The notes under the pieces are model-generated. The model did no database searches and was not told where the DNA came from. It saw only the letters and a list, made by a program, of their open reading frames with translations. From the NCBI RefSeq assembly GCF_003837865.1, contig NZ_RQIS01000008.1, positions 62,001-126,000 of the forward strand: DNA of 64,000 nt, written 5' to 3'. Origin of the DNA: Paraburkholderia dinghuensis. Its GTDB lineage: Bacteria; Pseudomonadota; Gammaproteobacteria; Burkholderiales; Burkholderiaceae. A program made the position numbers and the translations under genes. Below are positions 1 through 9,362 of this stretch, one piece after another. The first letter of the stretch is position 1, and each line of letters opens with the position of its first letter.

Positions 1-163
1 GCACGCCGATGTCCGCGGCCTTGAGCGCATCGACGAGGAGTCGGTATTCCCCCTCGAGATCGATCAGATCGTTCCAATGCGCATCACGCGCGGCCGAGAG
101 CATGCGCTCCGACACGGCCGCGATCGCTTCATAGTGTGCAAAGTAGTCTGCTTTCGGACTCAT
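1..163 (-). CDS. fliT: FliT-like flagellar export chaperone, 3' part cut off by window edge
   Basis: The ATG at 163 lies in a TCAT overlap with the fliS stop, so the two are translationally coupled. The visible 54 residues begin MSPKADYFAHYEAIAAVSERML and continue as a predominantly helical, charged segment. That is the expected look of FliT, the small chaperone that binds the filament cap FliD and, in enterics, restrains FlhDC. The call rests mainly on position directly after fliS and on helical character. The C-terminal half, which carries the regulatory helix, is outside the window. Confidence 0.75.
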   Translation of the reverse strand, partial: MSPKADYFAHYEAIAAVSERMLSAARDAHWNDLIDLEGEYRLLVDALKAADIGV

Positions 164-606
164 CTCGTCATTGGGCCGCCCCCCGGCCCACCCTGAGCTC
201 TGGTCAGCCGGTCCGCCTCCTCGGCGATCCCTGACCAGGCTTCTTCGAGCGTTGCAAGCAGACGGTCGACCTCGACCAGCTTGGCCTCGCTCTGTTCCAT
301 ATTCGCTTCCAGCAGCCGGCGCGTGATGTAACCGTACAGCGCGTTCAGGCGTTGCGCGATTTCCCCGCCCACCTCGAGATTCAACGACAGCTGGAGCCCG
401 CTTTCGACAATATTGATCGCCTTGCCGATCGCTTCACAGCGCGGCGCGACATTGCCCATCTGCAGGTGCATGCGAGCCTGCGCCACCGCCTTGCGCGCGC
501 CTTCGTACAGCATCGCGATGAGCTTGTGCGGACTCGCGGCCATGACCCCCGTGGCGACTCCCACGCGGGCATACGCGTTGGCTCCGGATTGTGCTGGGGA
601 AAACAT
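160..606 (-). CDS. fliS: FliS flagellin export chaperone
   Basis: A 148-residue protein starting MFSPAQSGANAYARVGVATGV. It carries the family features: an N-terminal YxxV-type stretch, the ASPHKLIAMLYEGA helix (about residues 24-37) and a four-helix body. FliS binds the C terminus of flagellin in the cytoplasm and keeps it unpolymerised until export through the FlhA gate. The C terminus has an extra Gly/Pro-rich tail (GGPGGGPMTR) beyond the usual 125-135 residues. A sigma-28 promoter is readable about 90 bases upstream, so the gene is a late gene separable from the preceding fliE. The stop overlaps the fliT start. Confidence 0.95.
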   Translation of the reverse strand: MFSPAQSGANAYARVGVATGVMAASPHKLIAMLYEGARKAVAQARMHLQMGNVAPRCEAIGKAINIVESGLQLSLNLEVGGEIAQRLNALYGYITRRLLEANMEQSEAKLVEVDRLLATLEEAWSGIAEEADRLTRAQGGPGGGPMTR

Positions 607-692
607 GGGTGCTTCTCCTCGATACGTGCGGCTTCAAATACAGTCCATCCGGCACGCTGCGCACTGAGGGCGCCGCGCCGGCCATAGCCGGG

Positions 693-720
693 TTATCGGA
701 ATGATGCGGGAGAAGCTTTA
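693..720 (-). promoter_or_regulatory. Sigma-28 (FliA) promoter for fliST
   Basis: On the minus strand the sequence reads TAAAGCTT, 12 bases, TCCGATAA. This is close to the enterobacterial FliA consensus TAAAGTTT-N11-GCCGATAA, and it sits 87 bases before the fliS ATG. The spacing is one base longer than canonical, as also seen before flgM in this window. Confidence 0.75.
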
Positions 721-759
721 GGCGCAGGTGCTAACCGGGTATGTCGGCTGAGCCTGCAA

Positions 760-1095
760 TCAAACCTGGATCTGCATGAGATCCTGGTACGCGGCAACCA
801 GCTTGTTGCGCACCTGCAGGCCGAACTGGAAGCCGACGTTGGCCTTCTGCATGTCGACCATGACGTCGTTCAGCGACACATTGTTCGCGCCCAGTTCGAA
901 GGCCTGCGATTCGCCCACGGCTTTCTGCTGGTCATCGCTGATCTTGTCGATCGATGCCTTCAGCGCCGACGCGAATCCGCCTGCCGTCGCTGCGCCCGAG
1001 GCGGTCTCGGCCGCGCTCGTGCCGCCGGCCGCCTGCGTCGCCATCAATTGCATCTGCGCGAGTGCGGACGTGAGCGGAGATACTGGCACAGTCAT
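760..1095 (-). CDS. fliE: FliE, MS ring-rod junction protein
   Basis: A 111-residue protein beginning [24 protein letters not shown]. The family signature is in the C-terminal half: [46 protein letters not shown], which forms the rod-like helices. FliE sits between the FliF MS ring and the proximal rod and is the first rod-type substrate of the export gate. The ATG at 1095 was chosen because GGAG precedes it by 6 bases and the length then matches the family (104-113 residues); the frame stays open upstream to 1281 without a credible start. It is transcribed divergently from fliF. Confidence 0.96.
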   Translation of the reverse strand: MTVPVSPLTSALAQMQLMATQAAGGTSAAETASGAATAGGFASALKASIDKISDDQQKAVGESQAFELGANNVSLNDVMVDMQKANVGFQFGLQVRNKLVAAYQDLMQIQV

Positions 1096-1437
1096 GATTG
1101 CTCCACGATAAAAAGGTGACGCGGAGGCCGGCGCGAAGCCTGTGTGCGCCGCCCCACCGCACGCGGCGCGCTGACAGAGCGCCGAGTCTGGTGGGAAGCA
1201 TAGCAGCGGGGCATCGCCGGGAGCGCCGAAACTAGGGGGGAAACCCGGCTCTATTCGCGCAATAGGCTTGCGCGCCGCCACGCATAATCCTTAGACGTGA
1301 AAGTGTCTGCTGCCTCGCGCGCCGCGCCGGGCCGGAACCGTTCCGAAGGCGCATGGGCGCGAGGGCGGGGATGGCTACCCGCCGCGTGAGCGGCGCCGGC
1401 GCCAGGACACTTAAGGCTTCCCGGAGAAACCCGACGC
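1096..1437. other. Divergent fliE/fliF control region
   Basis: A 342-base intergenic region between two divergent early flagellar operons, with no gene I can support. It contains the bipartite motif at 1233-1257 described separately. No sigma-28 site was found, which fits class II expression. Confidence 0.7.
1233..1257. promoter_or_regulatory. Putative FlhDC-type class II operator, fliE/fliF
   Basis: TAGGGGGGAAA, 6 bases, TCTATTCG. It matches the motif found before fliL (9253-9277) and between flgB and flgA (26856-26885), all early or middle flagellar promoters. The outer parts are an inverted repeat of the form GAATAG/CTATTC in the best copy, which resembles the AAATAGCG half-site described for enteric FlhDC. 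The assignment to FlhDC is inference. Confidence 0.5.
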
Positions 1438-3222
1438 ATGGATTCGTCAGCCAACTCTTTGATCAACCCCGACGCCCGCGTGGGCCTCGCCACCGGCGGC
1501 GCCGCTGCAGGCGCCGCGGGCGCAGCCCAGCCGGGTGCCGCGGATGACCTCGGCGGCGGCGGCTTCGCGCAGCGCTTTAGCTCGCTGTCGTCACTGCGCA
1601 GCGTGCGCGGCAACCCGCGCGCGCCGCTGATCGTCGCGGTCGCCGTGCTGGTGGCCGTGGTGGCCGCGCTCGTGCTGTGGTCCCGCGCGCCCGACTATAA
1701 GGTGCTGTATAGCAACCTGTCGGACCGTGACGGCGGCGCGATCGTTACCGCCCTGCAGGCCGCAAACGTTCCCTACAAGCTCTCCGACAACGGCGGCGCG
1801 ATTCTCGTGCCGTCCGACCAGGTCAACGAGATGCGCCTCCGGCTTGCCTCGCAGGGCCTGCCGAAGAACGGCTCGGTCGGCTTCGAGCTGATGGACAACC
1901 AGAAGTTCGGCATCAGCCAGTTCGCCGAGCAGGTGAACTATCAGCGCGCGCTGGAAGGCGAACTCGAGCAAACGATTGAATCGGTCGCGAGCGTCAAGTC
2001 GGCGCGCGTGCATCTGGCGATTCCGAAGCCCTCCGTTTTCGTGCGCGAACACGAGGCGCCCACTGCGTCGGTGCTCGTGAATCTCTACCCGGGCCGCATG
2101 CTCGACGAAGGCCAGGTTGTCGCGATTACGCACATGGTCGCCTCGGCCGTGCCCAATCTGCCCGCGCACAACGTCACCGTGGCCGACCAGGACGGCAACC
2201 TGCTCACGCAGAACGCGTCGAGCGCCGGTCTCGACGCCACCCAGCTCAAGTACGTGCGTCAGATCGAACACGACACGCAGTCGCGCATCGACGCGATCCT
2301 CGCGCCGCTCTTCGGTTCCGGCAACGCGCGATCGCAGGTGAGCGCCGACGTCGACTTCTCGAAGGTCGAACAGACCTCGGAAGCCTACGGTCCGAACGGC
2401 AATCCGTCGAACGCCGCCGTCCGCAGCCAGCAGCAGAGCATCGCGCAGGAATTGACGCAAGGCGGCGCCTCGGGCGTGCCGGGCGCGCTCTCGAACCAGC
2501 CGCCGCAGCCCGCCTCGGCACCGGTCAACGCACCCGTTGCCGCGAATGGCCAGAGCACGACGACGCCGATCTCCGATCACCGCGACACCACGACCAACTA
2601 CGAAGTCGACAAGACCGTGCGCCACTACCAGCAGGCGCCGGGCGACATCAAGCGCCTGTCGGTGGCAGTGATCGTCAACTATCAGCCGAAGGTCGACGCG
2701 AAGGGCCACTCGACGATGCAGCCGATCGACGCGCAGAAACTCGCGCAGATCGAACAGCTCGTGAAGGACGCGATGGGCTACGACGTGAAGCGCGGCGACT
2801 CGGTGAACGTCGTGAACGCCGCCTTCCAGGGCGACATCGATCCGAACGCCAACCTGCCGTGGTGGCGCCAGCCCGACATCGTCGCGCTCGCCAAGCAGAT
2901 CGCGATCTGGCTCGGCATCGCCGCGGTCGCCGCAGCTCTGTACTTCCTGATGGTGAAGCCGGCGCTACGCCGCGCCTTCCCGCCACCGGAGCCGGCCGCG
3001 CCCTTGCTGGCGGGCATCGACGACAGCGAGCCGCTCCTGCTGGACGGCATCCCTGCAGTCACCGAGCTGACCGAAGAGGAAGCCAACGAAGCCGCGCTGC
3101 AATCCTTCGAAGTCAATAAACACAAATTCGACCGGAACCTGGACTACGCGCGCACGATCGCACGCCAGGAGCCGAAGATTGTCGCAACAATCGTCAAGAG
3201 CTGGGTGAACGATGAGCGCTGA
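1438..3222 (+). CDS. fliF: FliF, flagellar MS ring protein
   Basis: A 594-residue membrane protein that forms the MS ring in the inner membrane, around the export gate and on top of the FliG rotor ring. A first membrane helix spans about residues 62-82. The ring-building motifs follow (YSNLSDRDGGAIVTAL, and LAIPKPSVFVREHEAPTASV), then a low-complexity loop rich in Gln, Pro and Ala (about 320-370). A second helix is at about 481-508, and the C-terminal acidic tail ending NKHKFDRNLDYARTIARQEP is the FliG-binding segment. CCCGGAGA precedes the ATG. The last four codons overlap fliG. Confidence 0.98.
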   Translation: MDSSANSLINPDARVGLATGGAAAGAAGAAQPGAADDLGGGGFAQRFSSLSSLRSVRGNPRAPLIVAVAVLVAVVAALVLWSRAPDYKVLYSNLSDRDGGAIVTALQAANVPYKLSDNGGAILVPSDQVNEMRLRLASQGLPKNGSVGFELMDNQKFGISQFAEQVNYQRALEGELEQTIESVASVKSARVHLAIPKPSVFVREHEAPTASVLVNLYPGRMLDEGQVVAITHMVASAVPNLPAHNVTVADQDGNLLTQNASSAGLDATQLKYVRQIEHDTQSRIDAILAPLFGSGNARSQVSADVDFSKVEQTSEAYGPNGNPSNAAVRSQQQSIAQELTQGGASGVPGALSNQPPQPASAPVNAPVAANGQSTTTPISDHRDTTTNYEVDKTVRHYQQAPGDIKRLSVAVIVNYQPKVDAKGHSTMQPIDAQKLAQIEQLVKDAMGYDVKRGDSVNVVNAAFQGDIDPNANLPWWRQPDIVALAKQIAIWLGIAAVAAALYFLMVKPALRRAFPPPEPAAPLLAGIDDSEPLLLDGIPAVTELTEEEANEAALQSFEVNKHKFDRNLDYARTIARQEPKIVATIVKSWVNDER

Positions 3223-4207
3223 AGGGGCCGTCAAGAGTGCAATCCTGCTGATGTCGCTCGGTGAGGAGGAGGCCGCAGAGGTCTTCAAGTTCCTCGGACC
3301 GCGCGAAGTGCAGAAGATCGGCGCCGCCATGGCGTCGCTGAAGAACGTCAAACGCGAAGACATCGAAGAGGTGTTGCAGGAGTTCCTGAAGGAGGCCGAG
3401 CAGCATACGGCGCTTTCGCTCGACTCCAACGATTACATCCGCAACGTGCTGAACAAGGCGCTCGGCGAGGAAAAGGCCGGTGCGATCATCGACCGCATTC
3501 TCCAGGGCGGCGATACGAGCGGCATCGAAGGGCTCAAGTGGATGGACTCGAGCTCGGTGGCGGAGCTCATCAAGAACGAGCACCCGCAGATCATCGCGAC
3601 GATCCTCGTGCACCTCGACCGCGATCAGGCTGCCGAAATCCTGGCGTGCTTCGTCGAGCGCCTTCGCAACGACGTGCTGCTGCGTATCGCGACGCTCGAC
3701 GGCATCCAGCCCGCGGCGCTGCGCGAACTCGACGACGTGCTGTCGGCGTTGCTCTCGGGCAGCGACAACCTCAAGCGCAGCCCGATGGGCGGTGTCCGCA
3801 CGGCGGCCGAAATTCTCAACTTCGTTCCGAGCCAGTTCGAGGAAGGCGTGCTCGAGAACGTGCGCCAGTACGACGCCGAACTCGCGCAGAAGATCATCGA
3901 CCAGATGTTCGTGTTCGAGAACCTGCTCGACCTCGAAGATCGCGCGATCCAGCTGCTGCTCAAGGAAATCGAGTCGGAGTCGCTCATCATTTCGCTCAAG
4001 GGCGCACCGCCCGCGCTGCGCCAGAAGTTCCTCTCGAACATGTCGCAGCGCGCGGCCGAACTGCTCGCCGAAGACCTCGACGCGCGCGGTCCGGTGCGCG
4101 TCTCGGAAGTCGAGTCGCAGCAGCGGCGCATCCTGCAGGTCGTGCGTACGCTGGCCGAGAGCGGCCAGATCGTGATCGGCGGCAAGGCGGAAGACGCGTA
4201 TGTCTAA
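3212..4207 (+). CDS. fliG: FliG, flagellar motor switch protein
   Basis: A 331-residue rotor protein that links the FliF ring to FliM and receives torque from the MotA stator. The N-terminal FliF-binding domain begins MSAEGAVKSAILLMSLGEEEAAEVF. The EHPQ motif of the middle domain is near residue 123 (KNEHPQIIATIL). The charged torque helix (EDLDARGPVRVSEVE) is near residues 287-302. Length matches enteric FliG. It overlaps fliF by 11 bases and fliH by 8, so the genes are coupled. Confidence 0.98.
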   Translation: MSAEGAVKSAILLMSLGEEEAAEVFKFLGPREVQKIGAAMASLKNVKREDIEEVLQEFLKEAEQHTALSLDSNDYIRNVLNKALGEEKAGAIIDRILQGGDTSGIEGLKWMDSSSVAELIKNEHPQIIATILVHLDRDQAAEILACFVERLRNDVLLRIATLDGIQPAALRELDDVLSALLSGSDNLKRSPMGGVRTAAEILNFVPSQFEEGVLENVRQYDAELAQKIIDQMFVFENLLDLEDRAIQLLLKEIESESLIISLKGAPPALRQKFLSNMSQRAAELLAEDLDARGPVRVSEVESQQRRILQVVRTLAESGQIVIGGKAEDAYV

Positions 4208-4889
4208 CCAGCAGTCGACCCGGCGCCCGACCTCAGCGTACCAACGCTGGGAGATGGCGTCGTTCGACCCGCCGCCTCCCGCGCCGCCGCCGCCGACACC
4301 CGACGAGCGGGCCGCGCTGGCTGCCGAACTGCAGCGGCTGCGCGAAGACGCGCACACGCAGGGTCACGCACAGGGACACGCGCTCGGCCACGTCGCGGGT
4401 CAGGCGCTCGGCTACCAGGCCGGCTACGAGCAAGGTCACAAGCAGGGTTTCGAACAGGGTCTCGTCGATGCGCACGCGCAGGCGAAGCAGCTCGCGGCCA
4501 TCGCGCAGCGTTTCGGCGACGCGCTGACGACCGTGGAGGCCGGCGTGGCCGAGACGCTTGTCGAGCTCGCACTCGATATCGCGCATCAGGTCGTGCGCCA
4601 GCACGTCCAGCACGACCCGAACGCACTCATCGCCGCGGCGCGCGAAGTGCTGGCTGGCGAGCCCGCGCTCGTCGGCTCGCCGCAGCTCGTGGTGAGCCCG
4701 GCCGATCTGCCGGTGGTCGAAGCCTATCTCCAGGCTGAACTGGAAGCGCGCGGCTGGACCGTGCGCACCGATCCGGCAATCGAGCGCGGCGGTTGCCGCG
4801 CGCAGGCCGCGACGGGCGAGGTGGACGCGACCGTGGCCACGCGCTGGGAACGCGTGGCGGCGGCGCTCGGCAGGATACGGAAATGGTGA
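4200..4889 (+). CDS. fliH: FliH, export ATPase regulator
   Basis: A 229-residue cytoplasmic stator-like subunit that binds FliI and holds it near the export gate and C ring. After a Pro-rich start ([13 protein letters not shown]) there is a long run of GxxxG-type repeats, about residues 54-90 ([17 protein letters not shown], then [12 protein letters not shown]). This is the glycine-repeat helix that is the hallmark of FliH. The C-terminal domain ([14 protein letters not shown] onward) is the FliI N-terminus-binding part. The stop overlaps the fliI start by ATGGTGA. Confidence 0.95.
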   Translation: MSNQQSTRRPTSAYQRWEMASFDPPPPAPPPPTPDERAALAAELQRLREDAHTQGHAQGHALGHVAGQALGYQAGYEQGHKQGFEQGLVDAHAQAKQLAAIAQRFGDALTTVEAGVAETLVELALDIAHQVVRQHVQHDPNALIAAAREVLAGEPALVGSPQLVVSPADLPVVEAYLQAELEARGWTVRTDPAIERGGCRAQAATGEVDATVATRWERVAAALGRIRKW

Positions 4890-6970
4890 GTCCCGGCGCG
4901 CACTCCGCCGCCCAGGGCAGTTCTGGGCTCGTGTGGGATGACGAACCCGTGGAGGCGGTGGCTTCAGGCGTGCAGTCGCTGGAGCGTGAAGTTGTGGTCG
5001 CGTCGAGCGGGGATGCTTTCGACGATGAAGTGGTGATCGCTTCCATTGCGGGCGCTTCCGACGATGAAACGCAGGTTGCTTCGGCCGCAGAAGCTTCCGA
5101 CGATGAAGCGGTGATCGCTTCAGTCGCGGACGCTTTCGACGATGAAGCCCGGGTCGCTTCGACCGCAGAAGCTTTCGACGATGAAGCGGTGATCGCTTCA
5201 ACCGACGAAGCTTCCGACGATGAAGCGCTGATCGCTTCAACCGCGGACGCTTCCGACGATGAAGCCCAGGTCGCGTCGACCGACGAAACTTCCGACGATG
5301 AAGCGCTAATCGCTTCAACTACGGACGCTTCCGACGCTGAACCGCCGATCGCATCGACCGCGCAGTTACCCAAGCACGAAGCGCTAGCCACCCTGGCCGA
5401 GCAGTTCTCCGAATACGAAGCACAAGTCGCCTCGGCCGAACATGAAGCACCGCCCGCTTCTGCCGAACAGCCAGCCGCGCAAGACGACGCCGACACCACG
5501 TCCGCCAGCGCCAGCGAAGCCTCACCCTTCCCGCCCTACACCCCACCGTCACACTACGATCCGGCGAACCCCCACCTGCAAAGCTGGAACACGTTCCTGC
5601 AAGGCGTGCGCGAACAAAACGAACTCGCGCTGCCGCTGCGCAAGTGCGGCCGTCTCACGCGGGCGGCGGGTCTCGTGCTCGAAGCGGTGGGCCTGCGTCT
5701 TTCGGTGGGCGCCGAAGTGATGATCGAGTTGCCGCCGGGCAGCCACCTGCCGATGGCCGAAGCCGAGGTCGTGGGCTTCGGCGGCGACAAGATGTTCCTG
5801 ATGCCGACGACCGAAGTCGCCGGCCTGTTGCCCGGCGCGCGCGTGTGGCCGCTCGAATCGGCGCCGATCGCCGATCCGATGGCCGGTGCGAAGCGCCTGC
5901 CCGTGGGCTGGGGCATGCTCGGCCGCGTGGTCGACGCCTCGGGCAAGCCGCTCGACGGTCGCGGCGCACTCGCGACCGATCTCGACGCGCCCCTCACCGC
6001 GGCCTCGGTCAACCCGCTGCATCGCGAGCCGATCAGCCATGTGCTCGACGTCGGCGTGCGCGCGATCAACTCGCTGCTCACGGTCGGACGCGGCCAGCGC
6101 ATGGGCCTCTTCGCGGGCTCGGGCGTCGGCAAGTCGGTGCTGCTCGGCACGATGGCGCGCGCGACGAGCGCCGAAGTCATCGTGATCGGCCTGATCGGCG
6201 AGCGGGGCCGCGAAGTGAAGGAGTTCATCGAGCAGATCCTGGGCGTTGACGGCCTCGCACGCTCGGTCGTGGTGGCCGCGCCCGCCGACGTCTCGCCGGT
6301 GTTGCGCATGCAGGGCGCCGCCTACGCGACGACGCTCGCCGAATATTTCCGCGACCAGGGCAAGCACGTCCTCCTGCTGATGGACTCGCTCACGCGTTAC
6401 GCGATGGCACAGCGCGAGATCGCGCTCGCGATCGGCGAACCGCCCGCGACGAAGGGTTATCCGCCGTCGGTGTTCGCGAAGCTGCCCGCACTCGTCGAGC
6501 GCACCGGCAACGGCCCCGAAGGCGGCGGCTCGATCACGGCGTTCTACACCGTGCTCACCGAAGGCGACGACCAGCAGGACCCGATCGCCGACTCGGCACG
6601 CGCGATTCTCGACGGTCACATCGTGCTGTCACGCGCGCTGGCCGAAGCGGGCCACTATCCGGCCATCGATATCGAAGCCTCGATCAGCCGCGCGATGACG
6701 GCGCTGATCGACGACCGTCACCTGAATCTCACGCGACAGCTCAAGCAAATGCTCTCGCGCTACCAGCGCAACCGCGACCTCATCAACGTCGGGGCCTATG
6801 TGAGCGGACGCGATGCGCTGCTCGACCGCGCGATCACGCTGTATCCGCGCATCGAGACGTTCCTGCAGCAAGGTTTTCGCGAGACCGCGAACTACAAGGC
6901 AAGCCTCGACGCACTCGGTGTTCTGATTGGCCAGCCTGCACAAGGTAATGGCCAAGGAGCCAGGAAATGA
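4883..6970 (+). CDS. fliI: FliI, flagellar export ATPase with long repeat-bearing N-terminal extension
   Basis: A 695-residue protein, against 440-530 usual for FliI. From about residue 230 the canonical ATPase is intact: a beta-barrel start ([21 protein letters not shown]), Walker [16 protein letters not shown] near residue 409, Walker [17 protein letters not shown] and the [18 protein letters not shown] loop. It drives export of rod, hook and filament proteins with FliH and FliJ. The first 230 residues are acidic and low-complexity. Residues 47-163 are nine 13-residue units of the type [13 protein letters not shown], followed by a Pro/Ser/Ala linker. The ATG at 4883 overlaps the fliH stop. 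The next in-frame ATG lies inside the ATPase, so the extension appears to be translated. Confidence 0.96.
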   Translation: MVSPGAHSAAQGSSGLVWDDEPVEAVASGVQSLEREVVVASSGDAFDDEVVIASIAGASDDETQVASAAEASDDEAVIASVADAFDDEARVASTAEAFDDEAVIASTDEASDDEALIASTADASDDEAQVASTDETSDDEALIASTTDASDAEPPIASTAQLPKHEALATLAEQFSEYEAQVASAEHEAPPASAEQPAAQDDADTTSASASEASPFPPYTPPSHYDPANPHLQSWNTFLQGVREQNELALPLRKCGRLTRAAGLVLEAVGLRLSVGAEVMIELPPGSHLPMAEAEVVGFGGDKMFLMPTTEVAGLLPGARVWPLESAPIADPMAGAKRLPVGWGMLGRVVDASGKPLDGRGALATDLDAPLTAASVNPLHREPISHVLDVGVRAINSLLTVGRGQRMGLFAGSGVGKSVLLGTMARATSAEVIVIGLIGERGREVKEFIEQILGVDGLARSVVVAAPADVSPVLRMQGAAYATTLAEYFRDQGKHVLLLMDSLTRYAMAQREIALAIGEPPATKGYPPSVFAKLPALVERTGNGPEGGGSITAFYTVLTEGDDQQDPIADSARAILDGHIVLSRALAEAGHYPAIDIEASISRAMTALIDDRHLNLTRQLKQMLSRYQRNRDLINVGAYVSGRDALLDRAITLYPRIETFLQQGFRETANYKASLDALGVLIGQPAQGNGQGARK
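5021..5371 (+). repeat. Nine tandem 39-bp in-frame repeats inside fliI
   Basis: Nine consecutive 39-base units, each encoding 13 residues that start with Asp-Asp-Glu in eight of nine cases and share the core IAS or VAS followed by T/A-x-x-A-S/F. The last unit starts DAEPPIAS, and degenerate half-units continue to about 5450. All units keep frame, so copy-number change would not disrupt fliI. Confidence 0.9.
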
Positions 6971-7419
6971 CGCATCCCTCCCCGCTGCAAACCCTGATCG
7001 GACTCGCGCAGGACGACGTCGACGCCGCCGCACAGCGACTCGGGCGCGTGCAGCGCGAGCGCAACGACGTCGAAACGCAGCTGGACGCGCTCATCACGTA
7101 TCGCGATGAGTACCACACGCGCTTCACCGACTCGGCACGCCAGGGCATGGCCGCCGGCAGCGTGCGTAACTTCCAGGCGTTCATCGACACGCTGGATTCG
7201 GCGATTGAACAGCAGCGGCGCCTGCTCGAACAGGCTACCGCGCGCGTCGAAGCCGCGAAGCCCGAGTGGCAGCGCTGCAAGCAGAAACTCGGCTCGTTTG
7301 AAGTGCTGCAATCGCGTCAGGACGAAGTGGCCGCTCGCAAAGAGGCGCGCCGCGAACAACGCGACGCCGACGAGCACGCCGCGCGCATCCTGCGCATGCG
7401 CGCACCGCAGCACCTATAA
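6967..7419 (+). CDS. fliJ: FliJ, export ATPase central stalk / chaperone escort
   Basis: A 150-residue, almost entirely coiled-coil protein (heptad-rich from about residue 10 to 140, e.g. [27 protein letters not shown]). FliJ inserts into the FliI hexamer like a gamma subunit and couples it to FlhA. Its position between fliI and fliK and its length are typical. The ATG overlaps the fliI stop (ATGA). Confidence 0.93.
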   Translation: MTHPSPLQTLIGLAQDDVDAAAQRLGRVQRERNDVETQLDALITYRDEYHTRFTDSARQGMAAGSVRNFQAFIDTLDSAIEQQRRLLEQATARVEAAKPEWQRCKQKLGSFEVLQSRQDEVAARKEARREQRDADEHAARILRMRAPQHL

Positions 7420-7453
7420 GACCAATAACCGCACCGTATTCGGGACTGACAGC

Positions 7454-9016
7454 ATGTCGTTACTTTCCTCACTCAGTTCGTTGCTCGACGCCATCGGGGA
7501 CACCTCGTCCGGCGCATCGACGCCAGCGACATCCACGAGCCAGGACAACACGTCCGGCGTGAGCTTTGCGCAGACGCTGCAGCAGAACATCAACGCGCAG
7601 TCGCCCTCGGCCCAGCCCGCGCAGACGAGCCAGCAAACGCAGACGTCGCAATCGGCTCAATCGTCTCAATCGTCTCAATCGGCGGCGTCCGCGCAGTCGA
7701 GCGCCTCGGCTCACACCAGCGCCAACGCAGCCGCAGGCACACACGCAAACGCGACCCAGCATACGGCCAGCACGTCGAGCGGAACGACGCAGTCGTCGGG
7801 ATCGGCGTCCGGCTCGCAAGGCGCGCAGCACGCATCGAACGGCGTCCGCCATCAGAACAGCGCGTCGAACGCCGATCAGACCCAGACCGACGCCGCGGGC
7901 GTGCAGGCCGCTGCCGCGGCCCTTCAGGCACAGGTTCAGGCGCAGATGCAGGCCCAGAGCCAGGCCGCAACGACCACGACCGACGCGACCTCCAGCGCCC
8001 AGACAAGCGCCGACGCCGCGCTGGCGAGCCTCGCAGCGACTGCCTCCGCCGCAGCGACGAGTGCGACTGCGACGGCCGGTTCGTCCGGCCAGAACGCAAC
8101 GGATGGCAGCACATCGAGCGACCCGAAGTCAGCAGCCGAGGCGCTGCAGGCGGCGCTTGCCGCGGCACGCGGGGGTGCGTCCGCGTTGCCCGCACAGGTG
8201 GCGTCCACGGGCCAGGTGGGGACCACGTCCAACGCCGCGACGGCACGTGCCGCTTCCGAGTCGGGCAAGGTGAGCAGCTTCGCCGCGCACTTCGCCACCC
8301 ACACCACGGGCAAGGGCGCAGCCGACGCCAGCGACAAGACGGCGACGTCGAGCATCACCGCAAACAACGGCACAACCACGAACACGGGCGACAGCGCCGC
8401 GGCCGCAGCCGCCGCGCAACAGGCGTCGGCGCAGACGGCCGCGGGCACCGCAAGCCAGAACAACGTGGACGCACTCGCGGCGACGCAAGCCGCATCCGCG
8501 GCAGCCGCACAGGCTCAGGCGGTGGCGCAGGCGCCGGCCGCAGCAGCATCGGCGGGGGCAAACGCAACGGCGATTTCGCAGCAGATCGGCACGCCCGACT
8601 GGGAAGACGCGCTGAGCCAGAAGGTCGTGTTCCTCTCGAACGCGCATCAGTCGACGGCCGAACTCACGCTGAACCCGAAAGACCTCGGCCCGCTCCAGGT
8701 CGTGCTCCAGGTCGCCGAGAACCACGCGCACGCCCTCTTCGTCTCGCAGCACCAGCAGGTGCGTGAGGCCGTCGAGGCGGCGCTGCCGAAGCTGCGCGAA
8801 GCGATGGAGCAGAACGGCATCGGCCTCGGCAGCGCCAGCGTGAGCGACGGCTTCGCGCGGCAGATGAACCAGCAAACGCAGCAGGAAGCGCGCAACAGCG
8901 GTTCGCGCACGACGAGCGGCAACACGGATAGCGATGCGGCGGACGATACCGCCATCGTCGCCACCACCGCTGGCGCAACCCAACGCAGCGTCGGTCTGAT
9001 CGACACGTTTGCCTGA
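7454..9016 (+). CDS. fliK: FliK, hook-length control protein
   Basis: A 520-residue molecular ruler. The first 370 residues or so are Ala/Gln/Ser/Thr-rich and low in complexity, with short nucleotide repeats near 7640-7690 that give SQS runs. The C-terminal domain (about residues 375-470) is conserved: WEDALSQKVVFLSNAHQ, AELTLNPKDLGPLQVVLQV, and VREAVEAALPKLREAMEQNG. This part contacts FlhB and switches export specificity from hook to filament. The ATG at 7454 (MSLLSSLSSLL) was chosen over upstream in-frame starts because those lie inside fliJ. Confidence 0.95.
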   Translation: MSLLSSLSSLLDAIGDTSSGASTPATSTSQDNTSGVSFAQTLQQNINAQSPSAQPAQTSQQTQTSQSAQSSQSSQSAASAQSSASAHTSANAAAGTHANATQHTASTSSGTTQSSGSASGSQGAQHASNGVRHQNSASNADQTQTDAAGVQAAAAALQAQVQAQMQAQSQAATTTTDATSSAQTSADAALASLAATASAAATSATATAGSSGQNATDGSTSSDPKSAAEALQAALAAARGGASALPAQVASTGQVGTTSNAATARAASESGKVSSFAAHFATHTTGKGAADASDKTATSSITANNGTTTNTGDSAAAAAAAQQASAQTAAGTASQNNVDALAATQAASAAAAQAQAVAQAPAAAASAGANATAISQQIGTPDWEDALSQKVVFLSNAHQSTAELTLNPKDLGPLQVVLQVAENHAHALFVSQHQQVREAVEAALPKLREAMEQNGIGLGSASVSDGFARQMNQQTQQEARNSGSRTTSGNTDSDAADDTAIVATTAGATQRSVGLIDTFA

Positions 9017-9362
9017 GCGGCAAACCGCACGACACACGACGCAGACGACGCAAACGGCGCACAAATACGGCGCACGAAACACGATGCACGAAGCGGCCCG
9101 CCACGCGCCCCGCTTCGTGTATCGACGCCGCCGCGCAGCCTCGCGCACGCCCACGCGCCCCGGAACGAAAGGCCGGAGCGCTGCGCGCGCCAGCGAAGCC
9201 GCACGACGCCTTACCGAAAGCTTTCCCTTGCTGCGCAACAAAAGCACGAGATAGCCGGAAATCCCCCTTCTATTCCTCACATCGCTGCAAGGCAAAAGCC
9301 AGAACAATGCAAGCTACCGGCATTAACGGCCCCTATGCACGCACAGCAGGCTAACAACCGAC
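9017..9362. other. fliK-fliL intergenic region
   Basis: A 346-base region between fliK and fliL. It holds a GC-rich hairpin without a T run at 9087-9119 (CACGAAGCGG/CCGCTTCGTG arms, possible end of the fliF-K transcript) and the bipartite operator motif at 9253-9277. No gene is supported. Confidence 0.6.
9253..9277 (+). promoter_or_regulatory. Putative FlhDC-type class II operator, fliL operon
   Basis: TAGCCGGAAA, 7 bases, TCTATTCC, located 86 bases upstream of fliL. It shares both half motifs with the sites at 1233-1257 and 26856-26885. It suggests fliL-R has its own class II promoter separate from fliF-K. Confidence 0.5.

Noticed and set aside
1591..2709. Long minus-strand open frame antisense to fliF
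   Set aside because: It is a Arg/Val-rich shadow of a GC-rich gene on the other strand, with no ribosome site or family features. The same holds for the long frames opposite fliI (5549-6619), flhA (36339-38612), the receptor gene (46752-48308) and cheA (48987-50975).
5021..5371. Regular 39-bp repeats looked at as a possible CRISPR array
   Set aside because: The units are contiguous, have no spacers and are in frame inside fliI.
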